From contig CAKZON010000072.1 of the NCBI GenBank assembly GCA_937136425.1, positions 1 to 59,712 on the forward strand: a stretch of DNA of 59,712 nucleotides, read 5' to 3'. Below the pieces are notes generated by a model. The model made no database searches and was not told the origin of the DNA. It saw only the letters and a program-made list of their open reading frames with translations. The stretch comes from an uncultured Crocinitomix sp. (lineage in GTDB: Bacteria > Bacteroidota > Bacteroidia > Flavobacteriales_D > Crocinitomicaceae). Position numbers and translations under genes: made by a program. Numbering within the stretch: position 1 is the first letter of the stretch; every line of letters begins with the position of its first letter. Positions 1 through 8,410 of the stretch are shown one piece after another.

Positions 1-150
1 GTGAACACTGTTTTTAAATCATTGGTAGACGCACCACTTCGGTTGTGTAAGATAGTTTCAATTCCTGACGGTGCAATTAAACTAACCACTAGATCGCCAA
101 TATAAGAATGGCTAATATCTAAACTCACATTTATAGACTTAACAACTAGT
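1..150 (-). CDS. Proprotein-convertase P-domain fragment, partial
   Basis: Read on the minus strand, roughly 150-1 encodes a good match to a P/Homo B domain: the core DISHSYIGDLVVSLIAPSG, then ETILHNRSGAS. P domains are beta-sandwich modules found at the C-terminal side of secreted subtilisin-like and other proteases, and are common in T9SS-exported proteins of Bacteroidota. The frame runs off the left edge, so the C-terminal end is outside the window. Toward its N-terminus (higher coordinates) the frame stays open to about position 311, where a TAA ends it, but it has no usable start codon and collides with the caspase-like frame on the other strand. The visible piece is therefore an interior fragment, not a complete gene. 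Either a rearrangement or an assembly join cut it. Confidence 0.6.
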
Positions 151-405
151 CGTGGCACTAATATATTGTCATCAGCGTCAGGAATAGAATATGCTATTGA
201 AGGCGAAAAATGGCAAAACGGCTTATTTACCCATGTGCTAAAAAAAGGCTTAATAGACAAAGAAGCGGATTTGAATGGCGACAAATTGGTCAGAATTATG
301 GAACTACAGGTTTACTTACGCGAAACGGTTTCTTCTTTATCAGGCGGTGCACAACATCCTATTTTAAGAAAAGAAAACAATAAGAATAATTTTATTATAT
401 GGTAA
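151..405 (+). pseudogene. Caspase-like (peptidase C14) C-terminal fragment, 5' truncated
   Basis: This frame encodes the last part of a caspase-fold domain. It has RGTNILSSASG, then EYAIEGEKWQNGLFTHVL, an acidic DLNGD loop, an EL..YL helix and a C-terminal FIIW. That order is typical of caspase-family proteins of Bacteroidota (often WD40-caspase fusions). The catalytic His and Cys would lie upstream and are absent. The frame is open only from position 106, and the recognisable homology starts at about 151, exactly where the antisense P-domain match stops. A TTG at 166 is the only start-like codon. The stop overlaps the ATG of the next gene by 7 bp (399-405), so an intact ancestor was probably co-translated with the downstream barrel-like protein. 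As it stands it cannot be a working protease. Confidence 0.65.
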
Positions 406-2300
406 AATCACTCCTTTTCATATCCGCATTTGCCATTACCATTGCAGGGCATTCTCAAAATTTAAGTTTGGGTTTAGGTGGAACGGCAAATTTTAGCAGG
501 GCCATTTACAATTCAGAATTTAATTTTGACGTACTTACACCTGTTATAGACACGCTTATTTTAGGAGCAAACAATGTTGACATTACTAAAAGTATTAGTC
601 TCCCCATTTTTGCAAGATACACCAGCAAAAAAAATTGGTGGCTACAGTTGGATTATGGATATGAAACTTGGCAATTTAATGTTGACGGGCAAGCAAGCCT
701 TACATCTTATGCCATTAATAGTAATGTAAATGATCGGTTAGCAAATTCATGGGCTGCCTATTCAGGCGGATTAGATTCTATTGCTTTCAGAAATGAATTT
801 TACGATATATACAGACAGAATGAGGAAGATAATAATCTGATCAACTTTAACAGTTACGAACGTGTTCAATACAACAAATTGTCTGTGGCTTTTGGTTCGC
901 AGCTTAATCAAAAAGGGGCAATTCAATTTTATTATGGACTTGGAATGAACATGATGACTACAAGTACCTTTGAATCGCATCAAGGTCTTGTGTTTGAAAG
1001 TGATTTAGTTTCTTATCAAAATGAAATTTTAGATGCTTTTCCAGAATTGGAGAGTTTTCAAATGGCCCCTTTTATAAATTTTGGATTAGAACGCCAGAAC
1101 CTGCGCGTTGGCTTTGATATGACTTATTACGGTTTTGCCTTATCTGGAGGACACGAAGGTTCAAAGAACAATGTTACACAAGCTAATTTGGTCAATAAAG
1201 AAATGGCGCAACGCCTAGCAAGTTTTGGCGTGCATTTAAACTATACTTTTTTCAATCAAAATTTCAACCAAATTATTAATGATGATAAACGAGCAATATT
1301 AGACCCTGTAGTTATCGGGAGGTATAATCAAAAACCAAAACTAATTCAGATTGGAGGCGCTATTGACTTCCCTTCACTCCATAAATCTGGTTGGTCAATT
1401 TTAGATGATTATAATCTTGAGGATCAAAATGAAGCCCTTAACACGAAACTCATTAATGAAAATGATACACGTATTACAGGACTGCAAATAGATGCTGTAG
1501 ATTTAGGAGATTATATTTATATTGAAAAAGAAGATGAAGATGTATTTATTAATGAGACAGGAGAAATAGATACGAATGTGATTTTCACCACTTTATTTTT
1601 TGATTCTGGCAACATCAACTCTATTGTTAAGTCCCCCAAATTTTCAGGTTTTATTCGCGTTAATCCGCACGAATTATTTTCTGCAGATATTAGTCTGGGG
1701 TATCAAAACCAAACATACGGAATAGTCACTTATGAAACCAAAGAAACCTCTTCTCAAGAGAATATTACTAGCATAACACGCAGATTACTATACCGTGAAA
1801 ATTATCATCAAATATCATTGGGTACTAAAGCATATTTACAAAACCGATTAAACAACGTGAGTAAATTTGGCGGACATATTGGAATCAACTATAACATATG
1901 GTTACCAGGGCGTTTTATAATTGAAAAAGGTGGCGCAAATGACAGTGAATTGCTTGAAGATTTCCACGAGTATTATTTGGAGAATGATGAGGCAGACGAA
2001 TGGAATAAAAATATAAATCCAGAAGCAGACAAAGGAATATTTTCAAAAGCCGATTATTACAATTACACTTATGATTCTGACTCGGAAATTGCACAGCAGA
2101 ACTCATATCACAGTGACTTCACTCCATATCTTATGAATTCGGCAATAAAAAGAAGCTTTTTTGAAATACGATTAGGTTTAGACCTATATGTTGAAAATTT
2201 AAAATTTACTGTATTCGCTGAACGGTCTGTCTGGAAAAAGAAATTTTTATACAACGATTTAACCACCTTCGGAATGTCCGTGTCAATGTTTTTGAATTAA
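399..2300 (+). CDS. Exported outer-membrane-barrel-like protein
   Basis: The 633-residue product begins with a clear signal peptide (MVKSLLFISAFAITIAGHSQ, cleavage near residue 20). Alternating hydrophobic and polar beta-type stretches rich in Tyr, Phe and Asn follow, and the C-terminus ends in aromatic strands (FTVFAERSVWKKKF, then FGMSVSMFLN). This pattern fits an outer-membrane beta barrel or surface-associated beta protein, although no named family is recognised. The start codon lies inside the 3' end of the caspase-like fragment (7-bp overlap), which suggests an original two-gene unit of a caspase-like protein and an envelope protein. No catalytic motif is visible. Function unknown; the barrel assignment is an inference from composition and C-terminal strand pattern. 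Confidence 0.7.
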   Translation: MVKSLLFISAFAITIAGHSQNLSLGLGGTANFSRAIYNSEFNFDVLTPVIDTLILGANNVDITKSISLPIFARYTSKKNWWLQLDYGYETWQFNVDGQASLTSYAINSNVNDRLANSWAAYSGGLDSIAFRNEFYDIYRQNEEDNNLINFNSYERVQYNKLSVAFGSQLNQKGAIQFYYGLGMNMMTTSTFESHQGLVFESDLVSYQNEILDAFPELESFQMAPFINFGLERQNLRVGFDMTYYGFALSGGHEGSKNNVTQANLVNKEMAQRLASFGVHLNYTFFNQNFNQIINDDKRAILDPVVIGRYNQKPKLIQIGGAIDFPSLHKSGWSILDDYNLEDQNEALNTKLINENDTRITGLQIDAVDLGDYIYIEKEDEDVFINETGEIDTNVIFTTLFFDSGNINSIVKSPKFSGFIRVNPHELFSADISLGYQNQTYGIVTYETKETSSQENITSITRRLLYRENYHQISLGTKAYLQNRLNNVSKFGGHIGINYNIWLPGRFIIEKGGANDSELLEDFHEYYLENDEADEWNKNINPEADKGIFSKADYYNYTYDSDSEIAQQNSYHSDFTPYLMNSAIKRSFFEIRLGLDLYVENLKFTVFAERSVWKKKFLYNDLTTFGMSVSMFLN

Positions 2301-2381
2301 TTTAATTCTTCTCCTAATGCCTTTTTAAATGTTAAATCTAATTGAAAAAACAGTTGATAGAATTATCAGCATTTGCAACTA

Positions 2382-3491
2382 CTAAAAATAACTGTAATAG
2401 CTTTTTATTAAAATTGGAATATCAGAGTTCACATTCTTTTCCAATACCAATAAACCTTCTTCATTATAGATGTAAAGTATTCTGACACCTTTGTCTGATG
2501 GATTGGTTTGCTCCAATTTCTCTACTACTCTTCCATTATCATCATAGACAAATGAATTTTTATCGTACCACTCAATTTTTTCACCATCATACCGCACAAA
2601 TGATTTGGGATTATCCCAAGAACTCCAATAAAAACTCATGTAAGCTATTAATTGCCCACTTTCGTTGTAATTGTATTTCTTTCTTATAATTGATCCTAAT
2701 TCTTCATAATACACCCAGTCCTTTATTTTATGTTCATCATTAAAAGCATAATAATACTGTCCATCTGTTATGTATCTGTCAAATGCCCATTTGTAAATGT
2801 CCTTATGGTATAAGTCATTCTTTTCATCATAATAAAATTCTACCATTTGGTTGGAAGAATCCACGGCACTAGGGAAATAATCATTTTTGCAAATAATTTT
2901 ATTTAAACTCTCTCCCTTATTATACTCATAGTTAATTGTAGACAAAAATTTGGCTTGAAAAATATAGTCGTTTATAATTTGTTCAGTCACCAATCCCCTA
3001 CTGTTATAGACATATTGAATTGTATCTGCAGAGTAAAAAATGGTATCTCTATTTGCAAGTGCAGAATCAAGCATATTATTTAAACTAGCTGCTACAATTT
3101 GCAAACGCGTAGATTTTCTAACTTCAAGTATAACCTGTCCATTAGTATTGTATGAATAGGCAACCTCTTTATACAATGCCGCTTTTCTAAAGGGATCCAA
3201 CTCTTGAAGAAAAATGAGGTTTCCTTCTTTGTTATATACCTCTTTTTTTATTTCAATAGAATCTACATTGGCAATGCGTTCTACCATCCCCTTATTCAAT
3301 AATGAGTCAGGAAATTCTCGAAGGTTATCATATAAAATATATGTTGATATTTCATTTATCTCTCCACTGCTTACACTTCTTTGTTTACTTGAATTGCTCC
3401 TATTTTTAGACCATCCTGCACAACTCCCCAACAATATTATTAGAACACTACAAAGGCTTGCTTTTAAAATGGGGTTACTGGGGAAGTTCAT
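2382..3491 (-). CDS. YD-repeat-like lipoprotein
   Basis: The 369-residue product is a predicted lipoprotein: a short hydrophobic segment followed by the lipobox LLGSC (Cys at about 24). The rest contains repeated beta-hairpin units of the form YNTNGQVILEV, YNSRGLVTEQI, YNESGQLIAYM, YDDNGRVVEKL and YNEEGLLVLEK. These resemble the YD/RHS-like hairpins seen in many exported Bacteroidota proteins. Such repeats build elongated beta surfaces, and no toxin or protease domain is attached here. The gene converges with the barrel-like gene on its left, and no terminator is visible in the 80-bp gap. Precise role unknown; a surface binding or scaffold role is only an inference. Confidence 0.7.
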   Translation of the reverse strand: MNFPSNPILKASLCSVLIILLGSCAGWSKNRSNSSKQRSVSSGEINEISTYILYDNLREFPDSLLNKGMVERIANVDSIEIKKEVYNKEGNLIFLQELDPFRKAALYKEVAYSYNTNGQVILEVRKSTRLQIVAASLNNMLDSALANRDTIFYSADTIQYVYNSRGLVTEQIINDYIFQAKFLSTINYEYNKGESLNKIICKNDYFPSAVDSSNQMVEFYYDEKNDLYHKDIYKWAFDRYITDGQYYYAFNDEHKIKDWVYYEELGSIIRKKYNYNESGQLIAYMSFYWSSWDNPKSFVRYDGEKIEWYDKNSFVYDDNGRVVEKLEQTNPSDKGVRILYIYNEEGLLVLEKNVNSDIPILIKSYYSYF

Positions 3492-3543
3492 TCTTTAAAA
3501 TTAAGAAAATATGCAGGAACACAATTACTAAATAAACAACAAA

Positions 3544-4197
3544 TCAGTGCACAGGATTTGTAAATGGAATTTTCTTTTTGGCTAATACAACCTGAATAAT
3601 AGACAGCAATACATATTTTATTCTATAATCTGGCACACCGCTATTTACTATAGCTAATGCTTTAAACAAGTAAATGTAAATTCCTTTGAGTTTTTCATTT
3701 TTATTTGTTTCTAAATCGAGATAAGAATACACCGAGGGAAAATGAAAAGGTTCCTCACCACTACCTATATCATATTGCATACCTAGTTTAATGCCTTGCC
3801 GAGATAAGATAATTTCAGCAGTGTGCTCTGCTACGGTTGCTATTAAACTTGCATGTATTTTTTCAACCGCATCTTTAATTAAAACCTCATGAGTAGGCTC
3901 AAAAGAGTAGTTGCCATAAGACTTCAAATCCAAAAAACCGCTATTGTAATGCGAATGTTTAATTAGATAAGTAGTTTCGTTTAAATTTGATTTTGAATGC
4001 ACGATTGCAGCAATATATTTCTTTGCCAAATGCACCCTCAACTCTAGCAACACGGTAATTTGATTTGTGTTGGTAAAGTAAAAAAAATACCTGCGATTAT
4101 TGAAATGTTTAAAAGACAAACGCTCATCTGTTGCCAACACAGCATTAACCAATTGATTTTGAAAAGCTACTTTGTTTATTATTCCTTTATTTTTCAT
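3544..4197 (-). CDS. Hypothetical protein, second gene of an overlapping pair
   Basis: The 217-residue product has no signal peptide and no recognisable family. It is a soluble mixed alpha/beta protein rich in Tyr, Phe, Asn and Lys. Its start overlaps the 3' end of the upstream minus-strand gene (4187-4732) by 11 bp, so the two are almost certainly co-transcribed and translationally coupled. A conserved-looking central stretch (HEVLIKDAVEKIHASLIATVAEHTAEIILSR, residues about 117-147; only the ends, HEVLIKD and IILSR, are highlighted here) would form a long helix. The upstream partner has an N-terminal membrane segment, so this product could be its cytoplasmic partner, but that is an inference from gene order alone. 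Confidence 0.6.
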   Translation of the reverse strand: MKNKGIINKVAFQNQLVNAVLATDERLSFKHFNNRRYFFYFTNTNQITVLLELRVHLAKKYIAAIVHSKSNLNETTYLIKHSHYNSGFLDLKSYGNYSFEPTHEVLIKDAVEKIHASLIATVAEHTAEIILSRQGIKLGMQYDIGSGEEPFHFPSVYSYLDLETNKNEKLKGIYIYLFKALAIVNSGVPDYRIKYVLLSIIQVVLAKKKIPFTNPVH

Positions 4198-4732
4198 AAT
4201 TAATTTGTTGTGCCTTGCAAGCAGTTATAGTTTGGACAATGTCAATTCTATTTTCTAGAATCATTTTATCTTCCAACTCATTCAGCAAATCAAACACTTG
4301 CGCGCTCATTGGGCAAATAAATTTGAATTGCTCAGAAATTTTTTGAGAATTTGCAACATAGTTTTTATGAATTAAAATATTTAAATAAATAACCATTCGT
4401 TGTTCCAAAAGCGCATCATGTTCAATATTAGAAAGCGTATCCATCACTTTAACCAACTTCACAGAATCAGTTATTTGCAATATCTTTGGTAAATCTTGTA
4501 AATGATTAAAAACAAAATTCACCTGTTTTTTAAAAGTCACTTTTTTTGCGTTTTGAAGTGCATTAAAATGCTTATGCGTTTCGTTTATCGGAAAAAAGGT
4601 ATTGCTTTTAGTTTTTTTAGAGTCGCTTTTAGAATAATGATTGTCCAAAGAGGGACGATAATCAGACTTGGTTGTTTGAACTAATAAGAAACGAATAAGG
4701 TAAAATAAAATGAGAATTTCCATGACTTTCAA
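4187..4732 (-). CDS. Hypothetical protein with N-terminal membrane segment
   Basis: The 181-residue product starts with a hydrophobic segment (MEILILFYLIRFLLVQ, residues about 4-19) that could be a signal anchor. A short polar linker rich in Ser, Lys and Asn follows (about residues 22-50), then a helical domain of repeated charged helices to the end. No family is recognised. It is the first gene of a two-gene overlapping unit with 3544-4197. The hydrophobic start is not followed by a clean signal-peptidase site, so a membrane-anchored protein with a helical soluble domain is more likely than a secreted one. The ATG at residue 4 (MEIL...) is an alternative start. Confidence 0.55.
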   Translation of the reverse strand: MKVMEILILFYLIRFLLVQTTKSDYRPSLDNHYSKSDSKKTKSNTFFPINETHKHFNALQNAKKVTFKKQVNFVFNHLQDLPKILQITDSVKLVKVMDTLSNIEHDALLEQRMVIYLNILIHKNYVANSQKISEQFKFICPMSAQVFDLLNELEDKMILENRIDIVQTITACKAQQINYEK

Positions 4733-4797
4733 TGTTTATACATCAAAAGTATTTGCCCATTACGCAGTGATATTGCGCAGAAATGAATTAAAATAAA

Positions 4798-4831
4798 AAT
4801 AACGCTAAAGGAGTCAATCTTTAACGTTATT
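4798..4831 (-). terminator. Rho-independent terminator
   Basis: Inverted repeat with 13-nt arms (AATAACGCTAAAG at 4798-4810 and CTTTAACGTTATT at 4819-4831, one mismatch) around an 8-nt loop. In the minus-strand direction it is followed by a T-rich stretch (ATTTTTATTTTAATT). It lies 33 bp past the stop of the Spo0M-like gene at 4864 and probably ends that transcript. Confidence 0.7.
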
Positions 4832-4863
4832 AAAACAGATTTTGGTAGTTGTTATTTTTTTAA

Positions 4864-5334
4864 TCAAACTAACTTAACATCCACCTCTTCTGTAGGATCA
4901 ATAGCTGCTGCTTTAACATCAACATTAACCTCTACAACATATTCTGATTTTTCATTTTTGGCAAATTTACCAAGTTTACCGATCTTTCCCATAGCACCAC
5001 CTTTTTCAGCTAATTCATCATTCGTTGATTTAAGCAATTCAAACGGAAAGCTATAGTCGTGAACTTGTTGCTCACCTATTTTTATAGCAGATTCTGCGCT
5101 GTATTTTTGACTCCCCAAAGTAAATTCCTTTGTCTTTTTATCATCTCCTCGGCCAGTTGTATATCGCTCAATTAAATTAACTTCCATTGATTTAATTTCT
5201 TGATCACTTTTCGTTGTTAAAGTAAACCTACCTTCAACCATTCCTCCTTCAATTGAAATTTGTCCTGGCATATCAATTTGGATTTTAACACCACCTATTC
5301 CTAATTTGCTCTTTATTTTTTGAAAAATTCCCAT
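4864..5334 (-). CDS. Spo0M-like (sporulation-control-like, arrestin-fold) protein
   Basis: The 156-residue product begins MGIFQKIKSKLGIGGVKI and continues with IDMPGQISIEGGMVEGRFTL. Further on come the strands KSMEVNLIERYTTGRGDDKK and FPFELLKS. This matches the small Spo0M/arrestin-like proteins of Bacteroidota, which share the N-terminal half of the arrestin-like beta-sandwich found in Bacillus Spo0M; the usual length is about 150-170 residues. No signal peptide, so cytoplasmic. The family's role outside Bacillus is not established, and no sporulation is implied here. It stands alone: a terminator follows at 4798-4831, and its start faces a 330-bp intergenic region that also carries the promoter of the kinase gene at 5666. 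Confidence 0.75.
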   Translation of the reverse strand: MGIFQKIKSKLGIGGVKIQIDMPGQISIEGGMVEGRFTLTTKSDQEIKSMEVNLIERYTTGRGDDKKTKEFTLGSQKYSAESAIKIGEQQVHDYSFPFELLKSTNDELAEKGGAMGKIGKLGKFAKNEKSEYVVEVNVDVKAAAIDPTEEVDVKLV

Positions 5335-5597
5335 GATTCTAGTTTTAAATTAAAAATTACTTCACTTTATTACATTTAATTGTAGCATTATTTTAACCCT
5401 ACTCTTTTTGCACCAATGAATTAAAATTGAAGCTAATGTAGAGACAGATTGAGGTTTATAAAAATTGAAGAAGCTATTCTTATTCCTTGGTATTTAATTT
5501 ATGACGGATGGCAAAAAATGATCCATTAATCAAGTTTGGTCTTTAAAAACTTAAAAATTGACCATTAAATCATGAAAAGTGCCAAGGGCTAATAAAA
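5335..5597. other. Divergent intergenic region
   Basis: Non-coding region between the minus-strand Spo0M-like gene and the plus-strand kinase gene. It holds a pair of similar 10-11 bp direct repeats, CCATTAATCA (5523-5532) and CCATTAAATCA (5562-5572), about 39 bp apart and just upstream of the kinase promoter. They could be regulator sites, but the match is short. Nothing else is seen. Confidence 0.3.
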
Positions 5598-5629
5598 TTG
5601 TAAAAGATGTTCATTTTAATCTATTTTTG
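5598..5629 (+). promoter_or_regulatory. Bacteroidota-type promoter of the LytS-like kinase operon
   Basis: TTG at 5598-5600 and TATTTTTG at 5622-5629 are separated by 21 bp, which fits the Bacteroidota primary-sigma consensus TTG-N17-23-TAnnTTTG. The expected transcription start is near 5636, giving a leader of about 30 nt before the ATG at 5666. This is the best promoter match in the window. Confidence 0.6.
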
Positions 5630-5665
5630 AGAGGTTAACTATATTTTGGTAACTCAATCAACTAA

Positions 5666-7555
5666 ATGAAGAATACAATTTCTTTTTTCAAACAAGTGCT
5701 TCCACTATTCTTTTTGGTATTTCAATTTTTATATGTTGGAGTATGCCATGCTCAGAGTGAAATAGAAGATCTAGAATTAATCATCCAAAAAAACGAACGA
5801 GATACCGTTCAATTTGACGCTTATATTGAACTTTACAAGCTAGAGAGCATGCAGGCCTCCCAAAAAGCTAAAGCATATCTGGATCAAGGAATGATTTTAG
5901 CGAGGAAAATTGATTACGAGCGAGGAAAAGCTCTAGCTTTCTTATGTTATGGTGACTATTATGGATTGCAAGGAAACTTGGAATTTGCAATAGAAATGCT
6001 CAACAATGGAAAGACTATTTATGACGAATTAAATGACCATAGAGGAAGTGCCTCGTGTTTAAATAACCTTGGGGGATTAAAGTACAAACTTGGAGATTAC
6101 AACGGAGCGCTGGAATGTTATCTTGAAACAGCCCGAATTAATGAAGAAATTGGAGACAGCTCGGGGCTTGCAATTGCCCAACACAACATTGGTGGATTAC
6201 ACTACGATCAAGGTAATTTCGATAAAGCAAAGGAATATTGGCAAAAAAGTCTTGATTTGGAATATGCCTTAAAAGACTCTATTGGAATAATCTATGGGTT
6301 GAATGCAATTGGAGCTGTGCACACTGCTAAAAAAGAATATGACAAAGCGCTAGAAATGATGCATGCTGCCTTAAACATTGCCAACAAATTTGGTGATATT
6401 TCCATAAGAGCTTCAATAACGTTAAATATTGGTGTCCAACATCAGCGACTTGATCAATTTGAAAAAGCAAAAGGTTATTATTTACAATCTTTAGATCTAT
6501 ACAAACAGATTGACGACGATTATGAATTGTCGATTCAATATTTCAATTTAGGAAAATTAGAATGTGATTTAAACAATGGAGAAAAAGCCATTGCCTATTT
6601 TGATACAAGTCTTGTAATTGCAGACAGTATAGGCGCCCCCCAATTAATGGAACATTCATTTGGGGGAATGGCTGATGCTAATAAACTTTTAGGCAATTAT
6701 GAAGAAGCATTTGATTGGCTTGAAAAATGGAATGATATTCAAGATAGCCTAAAAGGAGAAAAAGTCAAAATACAACTTAACGAGCTTCAGGAAAAATATG
6801 AAACGGAATTAAAAGATAATGAAATTGCTCAGTTGCAAAAAAAGAAGGCAGAAGCCACTCTCACCGCTGATCGGAGAAAATGGTTACTTATTATTTTTTC
6901 AATTCTGATTGTATCCGCAGCGTTAGTGCTAATTTTTTACCTTGGAAAAAGAAAAGCAAGAGAACAACAACGAAGGGCAGAATTAGAGCAAAAAGCACTC
7001 AGAGCTCAAATGAATCCTCACTTTATTTTTAACAGTTTAGGTGCAATTCAACAAATGTATGTTACAGGTGAATTAGATCTGGCCAATAATTACATGGGGG
7101 ATTTTGGCAGTTTAATGCGGAAAATTTTAGACAATAGCGGCAAAGATTTAATTAGCGTGAAAGAAGAGTTGGAAATGCTAAAACTATACCTAGAACTTGA
7201 GAAAAGTAGAAATATTGAATTGTTTGATTATGCCATTGAAATAGATGAACGGATTGACCGCCTAGGAACAAAAATTCCGCCTATGATTATTCAACCTTTT
7301 GTTGAAAATGCCATTTGGCACGGAATACTGCCCTCAAAGAAAAAAGGAAAAGTGATTGTTCGTCTAAACTGCACAAAAAATGCAGATATGATAGTTTGTG
7401 AAATTGAGGATAATGGAATTGGCATTCAACAGCAGGTAAAGCGTAAAAAATATGAATCAAAAGGAATGAAGATTACCGAACAAAGATTAGGAACTAAAGT
7501 TCGCGTAAGAAGCCTTTCACCAGGAACTTGTATAACTATAAAAATAATGATATGA
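5666..7555 (+). CDS. LytS-type sensor histidine kinase with TPR sensor region
   Basis: The 629-residue membrane kinase has a signal peptide (residues 1-30, ending VCHAQS), a series of tetratricopeptide repeats (about 60-370), a coiled coil (about 370-404) and one transmembrane helix (about 405-426). A His_kinase (LytS/YehU-type) domain follows. The phosphoacceptor His is in MNPHFIFNSL (H452), the N box is in PPMIIQPFVENAIWHG, and the ATP-lid glycines are in EDNGIGI. It should autophosphorylate and pass the phosphate to the LytTR regulator encoded next, whose start ATGA overlaps this stop by 4 bp. The TPR region faces the periplasm and presumably senses a protein or envelope signal, which is not known. 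It is transcribed from the promoter at 5598-5629. Confidence 0.9.
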   Translation: MKNTISFFKQVLPLFFLVFQFLYVGVCHAQSEIEDLELIIQKNERDTVQFDAYIELYKLESMQASQKAKAYLDQGMILARKIDYERGKALAFLCYGDYYGLQGNLEFAIEMLNNGKTIYDELNDHRGSASCLNNLGGLKYKLGDYNGALECYLETARINEEIGDSSGLAIAQHNIGGLHYDQGNFDKAKEYWQKSLDLEYALKDSIGIIYGLNAIGAVHTAKKEYDKALEMMHAALNIANKFGDISIRASITLNIGVQHQRLDQFEKAKGYYLQSLDLYKQIDDDYELSIQYFNLGKLECDLNNGEKAIAYFDTSLVIADSIGAPQLMEHSFGGMADANKLLGNYEEAFDWLEKWNDIQDSLKGEKVKIQLNELQEKYETELKDNEIAQLQKKKAEATLTADRRKWLLIIFSILIVSAALVLIFYLGKRKAREQQRRAELEQKALRAQMNPHFIFNSLGAIQQMYVTGELDLANNYMGDFGSLMRKILDNSGKDLISVKEELEMLKLYLELEKSRNIELFDYAIEIDERIDRLGTKIPPMIIQPFVENAIWHGILPSKKKGKVIVRLNCTKNADMIVCEIEDNGIGIQQQVKRKKYESKGMKITEQRLGTKVRVRSLSPGTCITIKIMI

Positions 7556-8313
7556 TTCGAGCATTGATCATAGACGACGAAAATTGGGCAAGACAATCTC
7601 TTAGCGATTTAATTAAAAGAGAACTGCATGATACAATTAATGTATTAGGAGATGCAGATGATGTTAACAGTGGAATTGCTCTTATAAAAAAGCATAAACC
7701 CGATTTGGTATTTTTAGATATTCAAATGCACGAGGGCACTGGCTTTGATTTGCTACAACAACTTGACAATGTAGATTTTGAAGTGATTTTTGTTACCGCA
7801 TATGATGAATATGCGATTAAAGCCATACAGTTTTCTGCATTTGGTTATTTACTAAAGCCGGTTAAGCCACAAGAGCTTAGAGATGTTGTTAACCAACTTG
7901 AAACACGTATGCAAAACTATAAACCTGCTGCAAATAAACGTGTAAAAGTGCTGGTTGAAAATTATGGAGATGACGGTAAAATCAAGAAATTAATTATTAA
8001 TCATTTAAACGGTTTTGATGTCTCCTTAGTTAAAGACATTATTCGCTTAGAAGGGGATGGTAATTACACCAACTTTATAATTACTAATGGAAGAAAAGTG
8101 ATGACCAGCAGGACGCTGGGAGAATATGAGGAATTACTATTTGACCACGGTTTTTATCGTGTCCATCAAAGCACAATTGTAAACCTTCGCCATGTTGTTA
8201 AATACCATAAAGGAACTGGTGGAAGAGTTGAAATGAGTGACGGTAAACTTTTCAATGTTAGCAGATATCGAAAGGCTGGATTTTTGGAGTTTTTTCTTGG
8301 TAACAACGACTAA
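7552..8313 (+). CDS. LytTR-family response regulator
   Basis: The product is a 253-residue response regulator: an N-terminal receiver domain (MIRALIIDDEN, acidic pocket D8/D9, phosphoacceptor D56 in VFLDIQM, Lys in YLLKPV) and a C-terminal LytTR DNA-binding domain (about 150-250, including RVHQSTIVNLRHV). It is the partner of the preceding kinase. An upstream TTG at 7528 keeps the frame open, but the ATG at 7552 overlaps the kinase stop as ATGA and begins directly at the receiver fold, so it is the better start. LytTR proteins bind pairs of short direct repeats; the targets here are unknown. No terminator is visible immediately after the stop on this strand. Confidence 0.9.
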   Translation: MIRALIIDDENWARQSLSDLIKRELHDTINVLGDADDVNSGIALIKKHKPDLVFLDIQMHEGTGFDLLQQLDNVDFEVIFVTAYDEYAIKAIQFSAFGYLLKPVKPQELRDVVNQLETRMQNYKPAANKRVKVLVENYGDDGKIKKLIINHLNGFDVSLVKDIIRLEGDGNYTNFIITNGRKVMTSRTLGEYEELLFDHGFYRVHQSTIVNLRHVVKYHKGTGGRVEMSDGKLFNVSRYRKAGFLEFFLGNND

Positions 8314-8354
8314 TTAATTGCCTCTTGTAATTACCTCAACAAAATTAAGCCCAT

Positions 8355-8383
8355 AAAAAAGCGCCATTTTATACAAATGGCGC
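8355..8383 (-). terminator. Rho-independent terminator
   Basis: Perfect 9-bp arms GCGCCATTT (8361-8369) and AAATGGCGC (8375-8383) flank a 5-nt loop. In the minus direction they are followed by six T's (complement of 8355-8360). It serves the lipoprotein gene that stops at 8411 and also lies between convergent transcripts. Confidence 0.85.
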
Positions 8384-8410
8384 CTCTCTAGAATCAATTG
8401 TCATTATTGA

